Origin: Bacteroides caecigallinarum
Lineage (GTDB): Bacteria; Bacteroidota; Bacteroidia; Bacteroidales; Bacteroidaceae
NCBI RefSeq assembly: GCF_021531075.1
Contig: NZ_JADYTJ010000001.1
Span: 107,112 to 171,111 of the forward strand
DNA length: 64,000 nt
Direction of reading: 5' to 3'
The notes under the pieces were generated by a model, which had not been told where the DNA came from, searched no databases, and saw only the letters and a program-made list of their open reading frames with translations. How positions within the stretch are numbered: position 1 is the first letter of the stretch; every line of letters begins with the position of its first letter. The translations under genes were made by a program, and so were the position numbers. This document shows positions 28,522-37,618 of the stretch, piece after piece.

Positions 28522-28529
28522 CAAAAGTA
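28522..28529 (-). promoter_or_regulatory. -7 element of the porin / lamin-tail / phytase-like unit
   Basis: The minus strand reads TACTTTTG, a perfect TAnnTTTG, 25 bp upstream of the porin start. It shows that the inserted module has its own promoter and does not depend on the men operon. Confidence 0.6.
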
Positions 28530-28654
28530 TTGGCCTGTTATTACAATAATATTTCACAAAAATTAAATCAATATTTCCTTTTTTTATTTCCCTATTCTCT
28601 CAGAAAATAAGACTTACCAAAACTATATGAGGTATTTTGAAAAGTAGTAAATAA

Positions 28655-29716
28655 CTAATATTTACAAAATAAATTTTGCATTGTTGTTGGTTTTTGTTTC
28701 TCCGCATCAAACCACAACCTTTCTCCCTTAATACACAGCGGAGACTCAATATTATCTGTAAACAGCAGCCCTGTGCCAAGTCCCTGTGGCAATGTATGTT
28801 CCTGAGTGGCTGTCCATTGTGCTATGGCATTAAGTCCGATGTTTGATTCCAGTGCAGAGGTTATCCAGTAGCCGATGTTTCTTTCCTTTGCCAGTCTTAT
28901 CCATTCTTCCGAACCGGCAATTCCACCATGTAGAGATGGTTTCAGAATGATATATTGCGGACGGATGGTTTCCAGGAGTCTGATCTTTTCACTTTCAGTG
29001 TTTACACCTATCAACTCTTCGTCAAGAGCTATAGGTAGTGGGGTAGTGGTGCATAGTTTAGCCATTTCTTCCCATTGCCCCTGACGTATAGGCTGTTCAA
29101 TGGAATGAAGGTCAAACTTGCTCAATGCTTCAAGTCTCGACATTGCGTCAGACGGTTTGAATGCTCCGTTGGCATCTACGCGGAGTTCTATCTCATCTTT
29201 GTTGAAATGGCTACGGATGAATTCAATCAGCTGTAATTCCTTGTCGAAATCTATGGCACCAATCTTCAGTTTTATGCAGCGGAATCCGGCACCCATCTTT
29301 TCGCGGATACGGGCATACATCTCGTCGAAACTGCCCATCCAAATCAGACCATTGATAGTTATTCCCTCTTCTCCACGCGAGAACGGAGTATCCCAGAATG
29401 CAAGACTGCCTGCATTGAGATGATAAAGGGCTGTTTCCAGACCGAACAACATGGATGGATATGGACGCAGACTTTTATAATCTATGTGACCGTTTTTTTC
29501 CATTTGCAGGCAATGGCATCGCAATACGTCTTCGTATTCAGGAATATCATCGCAACTGAGGTTGGGAAGTGGGGCACACTCGCCTGTTCCCGTTTTACCG
29601 GTTTCTGTGTCTGTTAGTCGGACATACCATACTTTGCGGGTGGTATACACACCGCGTGATGTACCTGCAGGTTGTTTGAAATGGAGTTCGTAAGGGATGA
29701 TTTCTGATTTAATCAT
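28655..29716 (-). CDS. menC: o-Succinylbenzoate synthase (MenC)
   Basis: A 353-residue enolase-superfamily enzyme that dehydrates SHCHC to o-succinylbenzoate. CIKLKIGAIDFDKE holds the catalytic K-x-K pair, and RVDANGAF (Asp), SIEQPI (Glu) and ALDEELIG (Asp/Glu) are the metal ligands. LKPSLHGG holds the second catalytic Lys. An in-frame start at 29779 exists, but the extra 21 residues would be encoded inside the 11-bp repeat cluster (29750-29837), so I use the ATG at 29716, which gives MIKSEIIPYELHFKQP. It is the last gene of the men operon before the break. Confidence 0.95.
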   Translation of the reverse strand: MIKSEIIPYELHFKQPAGTSRGVYTTRKVWYVRLTDTETGKTGTGECAPLPNLSCDDIPEYEDVLRCHCLQMEKNGHIDYKSLRPYPSMLFGLETALYHLNAGSLAFWDTPFSRGEEGITINGLIWMGSFDEMYARIREKMGAGFRCIKLKIGAIDFDKELQLIEFIRSHFNKDEIELRVDANGAFKPSDAMSRLEALSKFDLHSIEQPIRQGQWEEMAKLCTTTPLPIALDEELIGVNTESEKIRLLETIRPQYIILKPSLHGGIAGSEEWIRLAKERNIGYWITSALESNIGLNAIAQWTATQEHTLPQGLGTGLLFTDNIESPLCIKGERLWFDAEKQKPTTMQNLFCKY

Positions 29717-29749
29717 AAAGTATATTTTTAGATGGGCTGTATAAATAGG

Positions 29750-29837
29750 CGTAACACGTACGTGTAACGCTCGTCGCACGAATGTGTCACACGCGTTACA
29801 CCTAGGTGTTACACGCGTTACACGAACGTGTCACGCT
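29750..29837. repeat. Period-11 repeat with inverted units between menB and menC
   Basis: Exactly eight 11-bp units in a row, alternating between forms such as CGTTACACGAA and CGTGTCACGCT that are near inverse complements, plus related units such as GGTGTTACACG. The row therefore folds into nested hairpins and is close to self-complementary. It lies inside the men operon. Confidence 0.75.
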
Positions 29838-29853
29838 AAAAATGTGCTGTTGT

Positions 29854-30675
29854 TTACGGCATTTTGGGAAATTTGCTCCAGTCCGGTTTGCGTTTCTCGA
29901 GGAATGCCTTTCCACCTTCCTGTGCTTCTTCTGTCATGTAGTACAGCATTGTGGCATCACCTGCCAGTTCCTGTATACCAGCCTGACCATCAAGTTCGGC
30001 ATTCAGACCTGCCTTAATCATGCGGAGAGCTAGCGGACTGTGCTGCATCATTGTTTCTGCCCATTCCACAACTTCGTCTTCCAGGCGGTCGAAAGGAACA
30101 ACCTTATTCACGAGTCCCATTTCCAGGGCTTCCTGCGCAGAGTACTGACGGCAGAGGAACCATATTTCGCGAGCCTTTTTCTGACCTACCACACGGGCCA
30201 GGTATGACGAACCGAAACCTGCGTCGAAGCTACCTACACGTGGACCAGTCTGTCCGAAGATGGCGTTTTCTGATGCTATTGACAAGTCGCAAACCACATG
30301 AAGAACGTGTCCACCACCGATGGCATAACCGTTCACCATTGCTATCACAGGTTTAGGGATAGAACGTATCTGTTTCTGAACATCAAGAACGTTTAGGCGT
30401 GGCACACCGTCTGTTCCGATATATCCTCCGTGACCTTTCACGTGCATATCGCCGCCAGAGCAGAATGCTTTGTCGCCGGCACCTGTCAGAACTACTACAT
30501 TGATGTCCTGGCATTCGCGGCAAATAAGCAGTGCATCGCTTATTTCGGATGTTGTGGTAGGAGTGAATGCGTTTCTGTATCGCGGACGGTTGATAGTGAT
30601 TTTAGCTATTCCGTTATAGAAATCGAAAAGAATATCCTGATATTCCTTTATGGTTTTCCATTCTCTTTTTTCCAT
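29854..30675 (-). CDS. menB: 1,4-Dihydroxy-2-naphthoyl-CoA synthase (MenB)
   Basis: A 273-residue crotonase-family enzyme that closes the naphthoquinone ring of OSB-Co[15 protein letters not shown] and [17 protein letters not shown] are the N-terminal and oxyanion-hole motifs; [42 protein letters not shown] is the MenB-specific stretch with the Gly and Tyr/Asp active-site region. [13 protein letters not shown] [17 protein letters not shown] closes it. It starts 7 bp after the menD stop codon, so the genes are in one operon. Confidence 0.98.
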   Translation of the reverse strand: MEKREWKTIKEYQDILFDFYNGIAKITINRPRYRNAFTPTTTSEISDALLICRECQDINVVVLTGAGDKAFCSGGDMHVKGHGGYIGTDGVPRLNVLDVQKQIRSIPKPVIAMVNGYAIGGGHVLHVVCDLSIASENAIFGQTGPRVGSFDAGFGSSYLARVVGQKKAREIWFLCRQYSAQEALEMGLVNKVVPFDRLEDEVVEWAETMMQHSPLALRMIKAGLNAELDGQAGIQELAGDATMLYYMTEEAQEGGKAFLEKRKPDWSKFPKMP

Positions 30676-30682
30676 GATGTAA

Positions 30683-32347
30683 TTATTTTTTCAGATTGTG
30701 ATAATACTTCTTAAGCAGTTCTATGTCCTTTTCTTTCTCTGTGAACACTTCGAGCAGCATAGGACGGTTTGTTACAGACGGTTCGAGGAAACGTGCTGTG
30801 GCGCTGTTCAGCTCTTCTTCGTTATGAGCAGACAGGTATTCCAGTCCGCGGTCCTCAGCCCATGCCTTTGCTGATGCATTGTGGATGGCAGTCACGAAAC
30901 GGCGTGCATTGTCGTGCAGCTCCAGTCCCGGCAGTGCGTGGAAAATCTCTCCACCGCTGTTGTTGAGGAGCAGGATGCGGATGTTCGAACCGTAGTTATT
31001 GTTCCACAAGGCATTCATATCGTAGAAGAAACTCAGGTCGCCTATGATTATGAAGTTCAGTTTGTCCGATGCTGTGGCATAACCTATGGCTGTTGACAGG
31101 GAACCTTCAATACCATTCGTTCCTCTGTTTGATAGTATCTCAACTTCCTGAGGAACATCGAAAAGTTGTGCGTATCTCACAGCCGAACTGTTGGCAAGAT
31201 GCAATGAGCATGGTGCAGGAAGTCCGGTTATAACCTTTCCTATGGCGCTCATCTCCGAGTATTCGAATTCAGCCTGAGGTATGGCTTTCGACAGTGCTTC
31301 CCACTGGCGCGGATATTCCGGAGTGCGGTTCTCCATGCGCGATGAAATCTTTTCGAGGAACTCAAACGGATTCATTTCTATTATTGTAGTCAGAGAGCCG
31401 TAGAGGTCCATCACTTCACCGTCTGCCGATACATGCCAGTGCTCTACAGGCGGATGTCGGCGAAGGAATTTCTTCAGACGCTTGGATATGATGTGTCCGC
31501 CATATGTGATAAGCAGTTCCGGACGCATCTTCTTCTGTGCCTCGAAGTCCATAGAACAGAGAAGCGGCTCTATGTTTTTGATTGGCAGTCCCGGTATAGT
31601 GCGGTTGCTTATATTCTCGGAGAACCATGCGAAATGCTTATAAAGCGATTTGGTATATTTCTTATCGAACAGGTAAATCAGGTTCATCTGTCCTACTACC
31701 ATCATCCGTCGCTGGTATTTGTTAAGGCGTTCGATAAGCGGTTCGTAGTCCTTGTCGTAAACGCTAAGTCCCTGATATCTGGTGATGACTCTTGCTTCAG
31801 GGAGTTCGTTCACCGGCAGCAGGAAGAAAGGCTCGCTTACAGGTACGTTGATATGAACAGGACCTTTCCCGTGATGGCTAAGTTCGAGAAGGGCCTCGTT
31901 AATGAGGCGGTTGCAGTACCACTCGTCTTCGTCGGTATTCACTTCCGGCAGATTTACAGATTTCTTTACAAGACTTCCGAAAACTCCCGGTTGAGACAAT
32001 GTCTGTCCGTCCATCTGACCTATCCAAGCTGCAGGACGGTCGGCAGAGATTACCACTAGTGGTACTTGCTGATAGAATGCTTCGGCCACTGCCGGATGAA
32101 TGTTCAGCAGGGCTGTACCCGAAGTACAACAGATAGCTGCCGGGCTTCCTCCGTGGAGAGCAAGTCCGAGTGCAAAAAATCCTGCACTGCGTTCGTCCGT
32201 TACGGGATAGCAAGTGAACTCAGGTATATTGGCAAGTGTCTGCACAATAGGTATGTTGCGGCTACCGGGGCAAAGTACTATCTTCCTTATCCCATGTGCT
32301 TTAAGCAGGGCAGCCAGTTGTAGTATGCTTTTCTTATCGGTGTACAT
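30683..32347 (-). CDS. menD: SEPHCHC synthase (MenD)
   Basis: A 554-residue thiamine-diphosphate enzyme that joins isochorismate and 2-oxoglutarate, the first committed step to menaquinone. CPGSRNIPI near residue 25 and [15 protein letters not shown], with the Glu that activates the cofactor, are N-terminal MenD motifs. [19 protein letters not shown] and [17 protein letters not shown] carry the ThDP and Mg2+ binding motif GD-(x)n-N. It follows menF after a 104-bp gap that holds a period-7 hairpin repeat. Confidence 0.98.
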   Translation of the reverse strand: MYTDKKSILQLAALLKAHGIRKIVLCPGSRNIPIVQTLANIPEFTCYPVTDERSAGFFALGLALHGGSPAAICCTSGTALLNIHPAVAEAFYQQVPLVVISADRPAAWIGQMDGQTLSQPGVFGSLVKKSVNLPEVNTDEDEWYCNRLINEALLELSHHGKGPVHINVPVSEPFFLLPVNELPEARVITRYQGLSVYDKDYEPLIERLNKYQRRMMVVGQMNLIYLFDKKYTKSLYKHFAWFSENISNRTIPGLPIKNIEPLLCSMDFEAQKKMRPELLITYGGHIISKRLKKFLRRHPPVEHWHVSADGEVMDLYGSLTTIIEMNPFEFLEKISSRMENRTPEYPRQWEALSKAIPQAEFEYSEMSAIGKVITGLPAPCSLHLANSSAVRYAQLFDVPQEVEILSNRGTNGIEGSLSTAIGYATASDKLNFIIIGDLSFFYDMNALWNNNYGSNIRILLLNNSGGEIFHALPGLELHDNARRFVTAIHNASAKAWAEDRGLEYLSAHNEEELNSATARFLEPSVTNRPMLLEVFTEKEKDIELLKKYYHNLKK

Positions 32348-32370
32348 TTTGAGTAATATATTGGGGAGTT

Positions 32371-32445
32371 ATTGGTTTTTAGTTCTTAGTTGTTAGAGCC
32401 GTTCGGATGTAAACTAACAACAAATAACTAACAACTAAAAACTAA
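32371..32445. repeat. Period-7 hairpin element between menF and menD
   Basis: The left arm consists of TTTTTAG / TTCTTAG / TTGTTAG units and the right arm of CTAACAA / CTAAAAA units, with the central loop GCCGTTCGGATG. That loop is nearly the core CCGTCCGGATGG of the elements upstream of adk and of the 63-residue protein gene. Confidence 0.7.
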
Positions 32446-32451
32446 GCTCTA

Positions 32452-33567
32452 TCAACTAATAACCAACTTTATAGTCTTCATCTTATGCTGTGTCTCCTCC
32501 CATTCCGAGTTGGCATCCGATGAAGGGAGTATTCCTCCTCCGGCATATAGTGTAGCGTAGTTGCCATCTATATTCAGACATCGCAGATTTACGTAAAGTG
32601 TGGTATGTCCTTCAGGGTTTAGCCATCCTATTATGCCGGAATAGTATTTCCTGTCGTAGCCTTCGTTTTCGATGATGAAATCGTAAGCCTTGTCTTTCGG
32701 CATTCCGCACACGGCAGGAGTAGGATGAAGTGCATCGAGCAGATTGCCGAGTTCGGAAGTTTTTTTCAGTCCAAATTGGAAGTCTGTTCTCAGGTGTACC
32801 AGCTGTCCGGCACGTGCGGTGTATGGTCCTTTTACAGTAATCTTGCTGCTGAATTTCTTTATCACTTTGTTGATATATTCGCTCACGAATGCCTGTTCGT
32901 CCTTTTCCTTCTTATGCCATTCGGTAGGCATCACTTCGCCTTGCATTGGCATTGTTCCTGCCAGAGCCACGGTGTTCCATGTGTTGCCCTCACCGCTAAG
33001 TATTATCTCAGGGGTGCTGCCTATCCATGTTCCGCTCACAGAGGTGTGCGACAGTGAAATCATCATGCGCGGGTAGCTGTTGCATGCTGTGATGAATGCT
33101 TCAAGTGGGGAGAAATTCTCTTCAAGCTTGTACGAAGCATTGCGTGATAAAACAAGTTTTCCTATTTTTTTGCTTTTCAGTGGACTTATGAAGTTTGCAA
33201 ATACTTCCATATATTTTTCTTTCAGCTCAGTTTCGGGCTTAATGTCGATATTAGTGGAAGTATACTCCTGTTTGCTATCTGATATTGTATACGATGCAAT
33301 CTTTTCCGATATTTCCTCCCATCCTGTAGCTGTAATGTCCGGTCGGATTATTACTCCCGGATGATTGCTTGTGAAACTGAAAGGAGATATCACAAATCCT
33401 TTCTGCCCGTTCAGCTCTTTAAGATTGTTGAATGTTTTAGGTGTACCTTCGTCCTGCATAACCAGGAGAGGTATATCTGTCCAGGGAAGACGATAAATTG
33501 CGAACGACGTGTCGCTGCACGTCATTTTGTCAATAAGCTTATGTATGTGTGAATCGGGTTTGTTCAT
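32452..33567 (-). CDS. menF: Isochorismate synthase (MenF)
   Basis: A 371-residue chorismate-binding enzyme that converts chorismate to isochorismate with Mg2+. KLVLSRNASYKL, GSTPEIILSGEGNTWNTVALAGTMP (with the catalytic Lys/Glu region), EHxxV-like FVSEYINKVI and ALHPTPAVCGMPKDKAYDFI near residues 275-295 are the family motifs. The C-terminus YAGGGILPSSDANSEWEETQHKMKTI is typical. Its ATG overlaps the stop of the thioesterase gene by four bases (ATGA), so the two are translationally coupled. Confidence 0.96.
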   Translation of the reverse strand: MNKPDSHIHKLIDKMTCSDTSFAIYRLPWTDIPLLVMQDEGTPKTFNNLKELNGQKGFVISPFSFTSNHPGVIIRPDITATGWEEISEKIASYTISDSKQEYTSTNIDIKPETELKEKYMEVFANFISPLKSKKIGKLVLSRNASYKLEENFSPLEAFITACNSYPRMMISLSHTSVSGTWIGSTPEIILSGEGNTWNTVALAGTMPMQGEVMPTEWHKKEKDEQAFVSEYINKVIKKFSSKITVKGPYTARAGQLVHLRTDFQFGLKKTSELGNLLDALHPTPAVCGMPKDKAYDFIIENEGYDRKYYSGIIGWLNPEGHTTLYVNLRCLNIDGNYATLYAGGGILPSSDANSEWEETQHKMKTIKLVIS

Positions 33568-33989
33568 ATCCGTTTTTTCACTATTTGATTAACTATTCTT
33601 GCTGTGGAAATGAGTTTTCCAGCCTGGTTTGTTATGTCTACGTTCCATATGTGTGTCGTCCTTCCTCTGTGTACCATTGTACCTGTGGCTGTAACGAAAG
33701 CCCCTTCTTCCACTTTTACCATTCCCACATGGTTGGCACTCACCTGAATGCCGCACGGCATATCGCCCGGTGCACAAAGTGGAACAGAGCCGTGTCCTGC
33801 TACCATCTCAGCCAGTGCGAGTGATGCCCCTCCGTTCAGAATGCCGAACGGCTGGCACGTGCGATGGTCAACAGGCATGGTGGCAACTACCTTTCCTTCT
33901 TCCATCGTTATGAACTTTATACCCAGATGCTCGCCCATCGAGCCTCTCAAGTCGGGAAGGGGATTTGCCATATTGTCGCTGTTTTGCAT
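33564..33989 (-). CDS. PaaI-type hotdog thioesterase, probable DHNA-CoA hydrolase
   Basis: A 141-residue acyl-CoA thioesterase with LRGSMGEHLGIKFITMEEGKVVATMPVDHRTCQPFGILNGGASLALAEMVAG, whose N-G-G and Glu are the hotdog active-site residues, and NHVGMVKVEEGAFVTATG. Position at the head of the men operon, with coupling to menF, suggests that it hydrolyses DHNA-CoA (the MenI step). The start is set to 33989 because the -7 element at 34014-34021 overlaps the more upstream ATG at 34016, and GGAAAT precedes 33989. Family is certain; the substrate is inferred. Confidence 0.9.
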   Translation of the reverse strand: MQNSDNMANPLPDLRGSMGEHLGIKFITMEEGKVVATMPVDHRTCQPFGILNGGASLALAEMVAGHGSVPLCAPGDMPCGIQVSANHVGMVKVEEGAFVTATGTMVHRGRTTHIWNVDITNQAGKLISTARIVNQIVKKRI

Positions 33990-34013
33990 ATTATTTCCTT
34001 TTTTATCCGAATG

Positions 34014-34021
34014 CAAATATA
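34014..34021 (-). promoter_or_regulatory. -7 element of the men operon
   Basis: The minus strand reads TATATTTG (perfect TAnnTTTG) with a start point near 34007. It overlaps the upstream candidate start codon of the thioesterase gene, which decides for the start at 33989. Confidence 0.6.
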
Positions 34022-34116
34022 CATTTATTCGTCGAAGACTGGAAAAATTCTTTACTCATTTATGTTTAATGATACTCTTTTTACCATATGTTAATTTTCA
34101 GGACAAGTCTTTGACC

Positions 34117-34124
34117 TAACTTTG
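34117..34124 (+). promoter_or_regulatory. -7 element of the MATE gene
   Basis: TAACTTTG (perfect TAnnTTTG), 22 bp upstream of the ATG at 34146. It rules out translation from the TTG at 34122 that lies inside it. Confidence 0.6.
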
Positions 34125-34145
34125 CGCCCTGAAAAAAATGACAGT

Positions 34146-35486
34146 ATGAAAGATAGTATCGACTTTGGAAAAATGGATGTATCGAAGTTGTTCGTCAAGC
34201 TTCTGATACCTACGGTTATGGGAATGGTGTTTTCAGCCATATTTATAATAACCGACGGAATATTTGTGGGAAAGGGTATAGGCAGTGACGCACTGGCAGC
34301 TGTCAATATCACTGCTCCGCTGTTTCTTATCAACACCGGTGTGGCTCTGATGTTCGGTATAGGTGCTTCGGTAGTGGCTTCTATACACCAGTCGCACGGT
34401 AAAATCAAGGTGGCACGCATCAATGTAACTCAGGCTGTTGTGGTATCATCGCTGCTGCTCATACTCTATGCGCTGCTGATAATGCTGAATGTAGAGAAAG
34501 TGGCTGTTTTGCTTGGTAGTTCTCAGAAACTTCTTCCTTTGGCTGTGGAATATATGAATTGGTTTATACCATTCCTTGTGTTCAGCGCATTGCTCAATTC
34601 AGGTATGTTTTTTGTCCGTCTGGACGGTTCGCCCAACTATGCCATGTACTGCAATATCATACCGGCCGTAATAAACATAGTTCTTGACTATGTCTTTATT
34701 TTTGAATTCGGATGGGGAATGTTCGGTGCTGCACTTGCAACAAGCCTTGGCTACATAATAGGAGCGGCAATGATTCTGATATATCTTATTGATAGAAAAC
34801 ATGTGATACATATGGTCAGGGTGAAACTCAGTCGTAAAAGCATGATGCTTACTGCGCGAAATGTAGGGTATATGTGCCGTCTGGGTGTATCTACATTCCT
34901 GTGCGAAGGAGCTATAGCTACGATGATGTTTGTGGGCAACTATGTGTTTATGCACTACACTGGTGAGGATGGTGTGGCTGCATACAGCATTGCTTGTTAT
35001 TTCTTCCCAATAATATTCATGGTATATAATGCCATAGCACAGTCCGCACAGCCTATTCTGAGCTATAATTTCGGTCAGGGCAACAGGGGGCGTGTCAATC
35101 ATGCTTTCAGACTGGCTCTTTTTTCGGCTGTAGGTTTTGGTGGGGTGGTTATTCTTGCCACTTGGCTGTTCTCTCCACAGATAGTGTCGATGTTTATAGA
35201 TTCTTCTTTTCCGGCACACGATATAGCCGTTGCAGGTCTTCCGCTGTTTGCTTCCGGCTTTATATTCTTCGGGGTGAATATCGTTTCCATAGGATATTTC
35301 CAGAGTGTGGAGCGCGACCGTCCTGCCATGACTGTAACCCTGATGCGTGGATATATACTCATAATGCTTTGTTTCTGGTTTATGCCATCGTTCTTTGGCG
35401 TTCCCGGTATATGGCTTTCTGTTCCGGCAGCCGAGTTCATAACTTTCCTTTTTGTGCTGACTATTTATTGCAGGCGAAGAAGATAG
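34146..35486 (+). CDS. MATE-family multidrug efflux transporter
   Basis: A 446-residue membrane protein with twelve hydrophobic helices in two similar halves. The first half has PTVMGMVFSAIFIITDGIFVG near residue 18, the usual start of MATE family members of the DinF/NorM kind, and the second half has PIIFMVYNAIAQSAQPILSYNFGQGN near residue 290. The family exports cationic compounds with Na+ or H+. The Crp-family gene 42 bp downstream points the same way and has its own -7 element. The substrate is unknown. Confidence 0.95.
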   Translation: MKDSIDFGKMDVSKLFVKLLIPTVMGMVFSAIFIITDGIFVGKGIGSDALAAVNITAPLFLINTGVALMFGIGASVVASIHQSHGKIKVARINVTQAVVVSSLLLILYALLIMLNVEKVAVLLGSSQKLLPLAVEYMNWFIPFLVFSALLNSGMFFVRLDGSPNYAMYCNIIPAVINIVLDYVFIFEFGWGMFGAALATSLGYIIGAAMILIYLIDRKHVIHMVRVKLSRKSMMLTARNVGYMCRLGVSTFLCEGAIATMMFVGNYVFMHYTGEDGVAAYSIACYFFPIIFMVYNAIAQSAQPILSYNFGQGNRGRVNHAFRLALFSAVGFGGVVILATWLFSPQIVSMFIDSSFPAHDIAVAGLPLFASGFIFFGVNIVSIGYFQSVERDRPAMTVTLMRGYILIMLCFWFMPSFFGVPGIWLSVPAAEFITFLFVLTIYCRRRR

Positions 35487-35490
35487 TTTT

Positions 35491-35498
35491 TATTTTTG
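35491..35498 (+). promoter_or_regulatory. -7 element of the Crp-family gene
   Basis: TATTTTTG (perfect TAnnTTTG), 30 bp upstream of the start at 35529, so the regulator can be expressed without the MATE gene. Confidence 0.55.
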
Positions 35499-35528
35499 CA
35501 TCAGTAAACTCTTAACAACCGATGTAAG

Positions 35529-36107
35529 ATGAAGCAGTTTGTCGATGCTTTTTGCAAGAGATATAGTTCAACAGAGAAGGAATGTATGAAACTTGTTGAT
35601 AATATGGAGGAGGTTTCATTCTGCAAAGGTGATTACCTAGTGAGGGCAGGTGAGACCAACTGTTCGTATTATCTTATTAAGGAAGGTATCTGGAGAGGAT
35701 ATATACTTCGTGATGGTGAGGAACTGTCTGTGTGGTTTGCCATTACTGGCGAAACTGTATTCTCCAGTTGGGGATATATGGCAAACCGTCCGTCGCCTAT
35801 CTATATTGAGGCTATGACAGACAGCACGCTCTACAAGATAAGCAAGCAGAAGATGGATGTGTTTCTGAACTCCTCGATAGAAAGTGCCAATTTGGGAAGA
35901 AAGCTTGTAGAACAGGACTTCCTTGTAGCAGAGGAACGTATCGTTGCTACAGGTTCTATTCCTCAGGCCAAGGAAAGGTATCTTGACCTGTTGAAACGTG
36001 ACCCTCTCCTTGTGAAACATGTACCGCTGAAATATATAGCATCATATCTGTTCATCACTCCGCAGTCGTTGAGCCGCATAAGGGCTGAGCTGGCAAAGGA
36101 GAAGTGA
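35529..36107 (+). CDS. Crp/Fnr-family transcriptional regulator
   Basis: A 192-residue protein: an N-terminal cyclic-nucleotide-binding-like barrel (FCKGDYLVRAGETNCSYYLIKEGIWRGYIL near 30-60, then SVWFAITGETVFSS) and a short C-terminal helix-turn-helix (PLKYIASYLFITPQSLSRIRAEL). The typical R-x-x-x-x-A phosphate-binding cassette with Arg-Ala is not clear, so the effector may not be cAMP. It follows the MATE gene and may control it. The Bacteroidota have many such short members. Confidence 0.93.
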   Translation: MKQFVDAFCKRYSSTEKECMKLVDNMEEVSFCKGDYLVRAGETNCSYYLIKEGIWRGYILRDGEELSVWFAITGETVFSSWGYMANRPSPIYIEAMTDSTLYKISKQKMDVFLNSSIESANLGRKLVEQDFLVAEERIVATGSIPQAKERYLDLLKRDPLLVKHVPLKYIASYLFITPQSLSRIRAELAKEK

Positions 36108-36154
36108 TATAAAGGTTAGTCTTGCCTAATATTATAATATGATTGTATTTTTGT

Positions 36155-36185
36155 TTTGTAAATAATGCTCTTTGTGCTATATTTG
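36155..36185 (+). promoter_or_regulatory. Textbook Bacteroidota promoter of the 228-residue membrane protein gene
   Basis: TTTG at 36155-36158, a 19-bp gap, then TATATTTG at 36178-36185, matching both the -33 and the -7 elements exactly. The start codon at 36214 is 29 bp further. Confidence 0.7.
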
Positions 36186-36213
36186 TCGCAAAACAACTTA
36201 AAATCATGTTATT

Positions 36214-36900
36214 ATGAGAACAAAAGACTTTATTTTTATTCTGATTGTCATCGCGGTATTTCTCCCTTTTATTATTTCCGATACTTTGTACGACTGGTAT
36301 CTGACTTTCAATGCAGAACATGGAATGGTTATGAGTTTTCTCAAGTTTAGTATATTGGCTACTATGGGAGAACTGTTGGGACTTCGTATCAGTAAAGGGG
36401 TGTATTATTTTGATGGTTTCGGTGTATTACCTCGTGCCATCGTATGGGGAATATTGGGTATGGGTATAAACATGGCTTTCATAGTTTTCTCTACGGGAGT
36501 TCCGGCCTTTATGGGATATATGGGAATGGATAACCCGACAGATGTGATGGCAGGTGCCTTGACACCGGAAAAGGTTTTGCTGGCTTTTTCTATCTCGGTT
36601 GTTATGAATTCAATATTCGCACCGGTGTTTATGACACTTCATAAAATCACCGATACGCATATAATGAATAATGGTGGAACTTTGCGTGGACTGTTCACTC
36701 CAATAAAAATGGGCGAGATAATGCAGAATCTGAACTGGAAGGTTCAGTGGGGATTTGTCTTTAAAAAGACTATTCCGCTGTTCTGGTTTCCGGCACATAC
36801 CGTAACTTTCCTTCTTCCGGGAGAGATGCGCGTGCTCTTTGCTGCACTATTGGGAGTTCTGCTTGGAGTGATACTTTCTGTTGCCGCACGAAAGAAATAA
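36214..36900 (+). CDS. Conserved integral membrane protein, possibly Mpv17/PMP22-like
   Basis: A 228-residue protein with about five hydrophobic stretches and no signal-peptide cleavage site. The C-terminal segment WFPAHTVTFLLPGEMRVLFAALLGVLLGVILS recalls the Mpv17/PMP22 C-terminal motif (W-P..., N/T-F-x-x-x-P-x-x-x-R), but the match is weak. Before it lie MGELLGLRISKGVYYFDGFG and a loop with FTPIKMGEIMQNLNWKVQWGF. No function can be assigned. It has its own promoter and ends two bases before the LytTR gene on the other strand. Confidence 0.8.
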   Translation: MRTKDFIFILIVIAVFLPFIISDTLYDWYLTFNAEHGMVMSFLKFSILATMGELLGLRISKGVYYFDGFGVLPRAIVWGILGMGINMAFIVFSTGVPAFMGYMGMDNPTDVMAGALTPEKVLLAFSISVVMNSIFAPVFMTLHKITDTHIMNNGGTLRGLFTPIKMGEIMQNLNWKVQWGFVFKKTIPLFWFPAHTVTFLLPGEMRVLFAALLGVLLGVILSVAARKK

Positions 36901-36902
36901 TG

Positions 36903-37616
36903 TTACGACTTCATTTCGCCTACTCGGCTTATAAAATCATCGGCATACACGCGTCCGATAGGTATTTCTACTGCACGATGATAAAGAGTCAGCTGGCGGC
37001 GGGTGTAGTTGGCTACTTTATGCAGTGGAACTATATATGACTTATGTACGCGCATGAATCTGTCCTCGGGCAACATTTCCAGTATGGATTTCATGCTGGT
37101 TTGCGAAAGTACAGGTTTGTCGTCGTCAGTAAGATAAATCTTGATATAATTGTCCATAGCTTCGATATACTCTATCGAGGCTATTTTTATTTTCACGTTC
37201 TTGTATTCCACTTTTAGAGTTATCTTTTCCTCTTCCGTAAGTACGGGGGCTGCAGAAAGACTTTCCAACTTCTTCATTCTGCGTATCCGTTCTATAGCCT
37301 TCTCGAAACGGGAATATGAAAATGGCTTGTGCAGGTAGTCGATGGCATTCAGTTCGAATCCGTCAACGGCATATTCGGTATAGGCAGTGGTAAATATCAG
37401 ATATATTCCTGCCGGAAGTTCGCGAGCTACGTCAATGCCGTTTATTCCTCCCATTTCGATGTCTAGGAATACTATATCCGGTTTGGAGGATTTAACTTTC
37501 TCCAGTCCTGTTACCGGGTCTGTATATGATGTTACTTCAAGGTCGCCGCAGCGCCTGCAGAACTGTTCTATAATGCTTAGTGCTACAGGCTCATCGTCTA
37601 TTGCTATACATTTCAT
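36903..37616 (-). CDS. LytTR-family response regulator
   Basis: A 237-residue regulator: receiver domain with KPDIVFLDIEMGGINGIDVAREL (phospho-Asp near residue 54), TTAYTEYAVDGFELNAIDYLHKPFS, and a C-terminal LytTR DNA-binding domain (EYIEAMDNYIKIYLTDDDKPVLSQTSMKSILEMLPEDRFMRVHKSYIVPLHKVANY). It follows the kinase gene by two bases and therefore belongs to the same mRNA. Its likely target is the divergent TonB-type receptor gene with the Spy-like gene. Confidence 0.95.
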   Translation of the reverse strand: MKCIAIDDEPVALSIIEQFCRRCGDLEVTSYTDPVTGLEKVKSSKPDIVFLDIEMGGINGIDVARELPAGIYLIFTTAYTEYAVDGFELNAIDYLHKPFSYSRFEKAIERIRRMKKLESLSAAPVLTEEEKITLKVEYKNVKIKIASIEYIEAMDNYIKIYLTDDDKPVLSQTSMKSILEMLPEDRFMRVHKSYIVPLHKVANYTRRQLTLYHRAVEIPIGRVYADDFISRVGEMKS

Positions 37617-37618
37617 GG

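Noticed and set aside
29717..29779. Longer N-terminus of MenC
   Set aside because: It would be translated from the period-11 repeat; the ATG at 29716 gives the normal MenC start.
29750..29837. CRISPR array
   Set aside because: The units are only 11 bp, contiguous and without spacers, and no cas gene is near; the same holds for the other tandem repeats.
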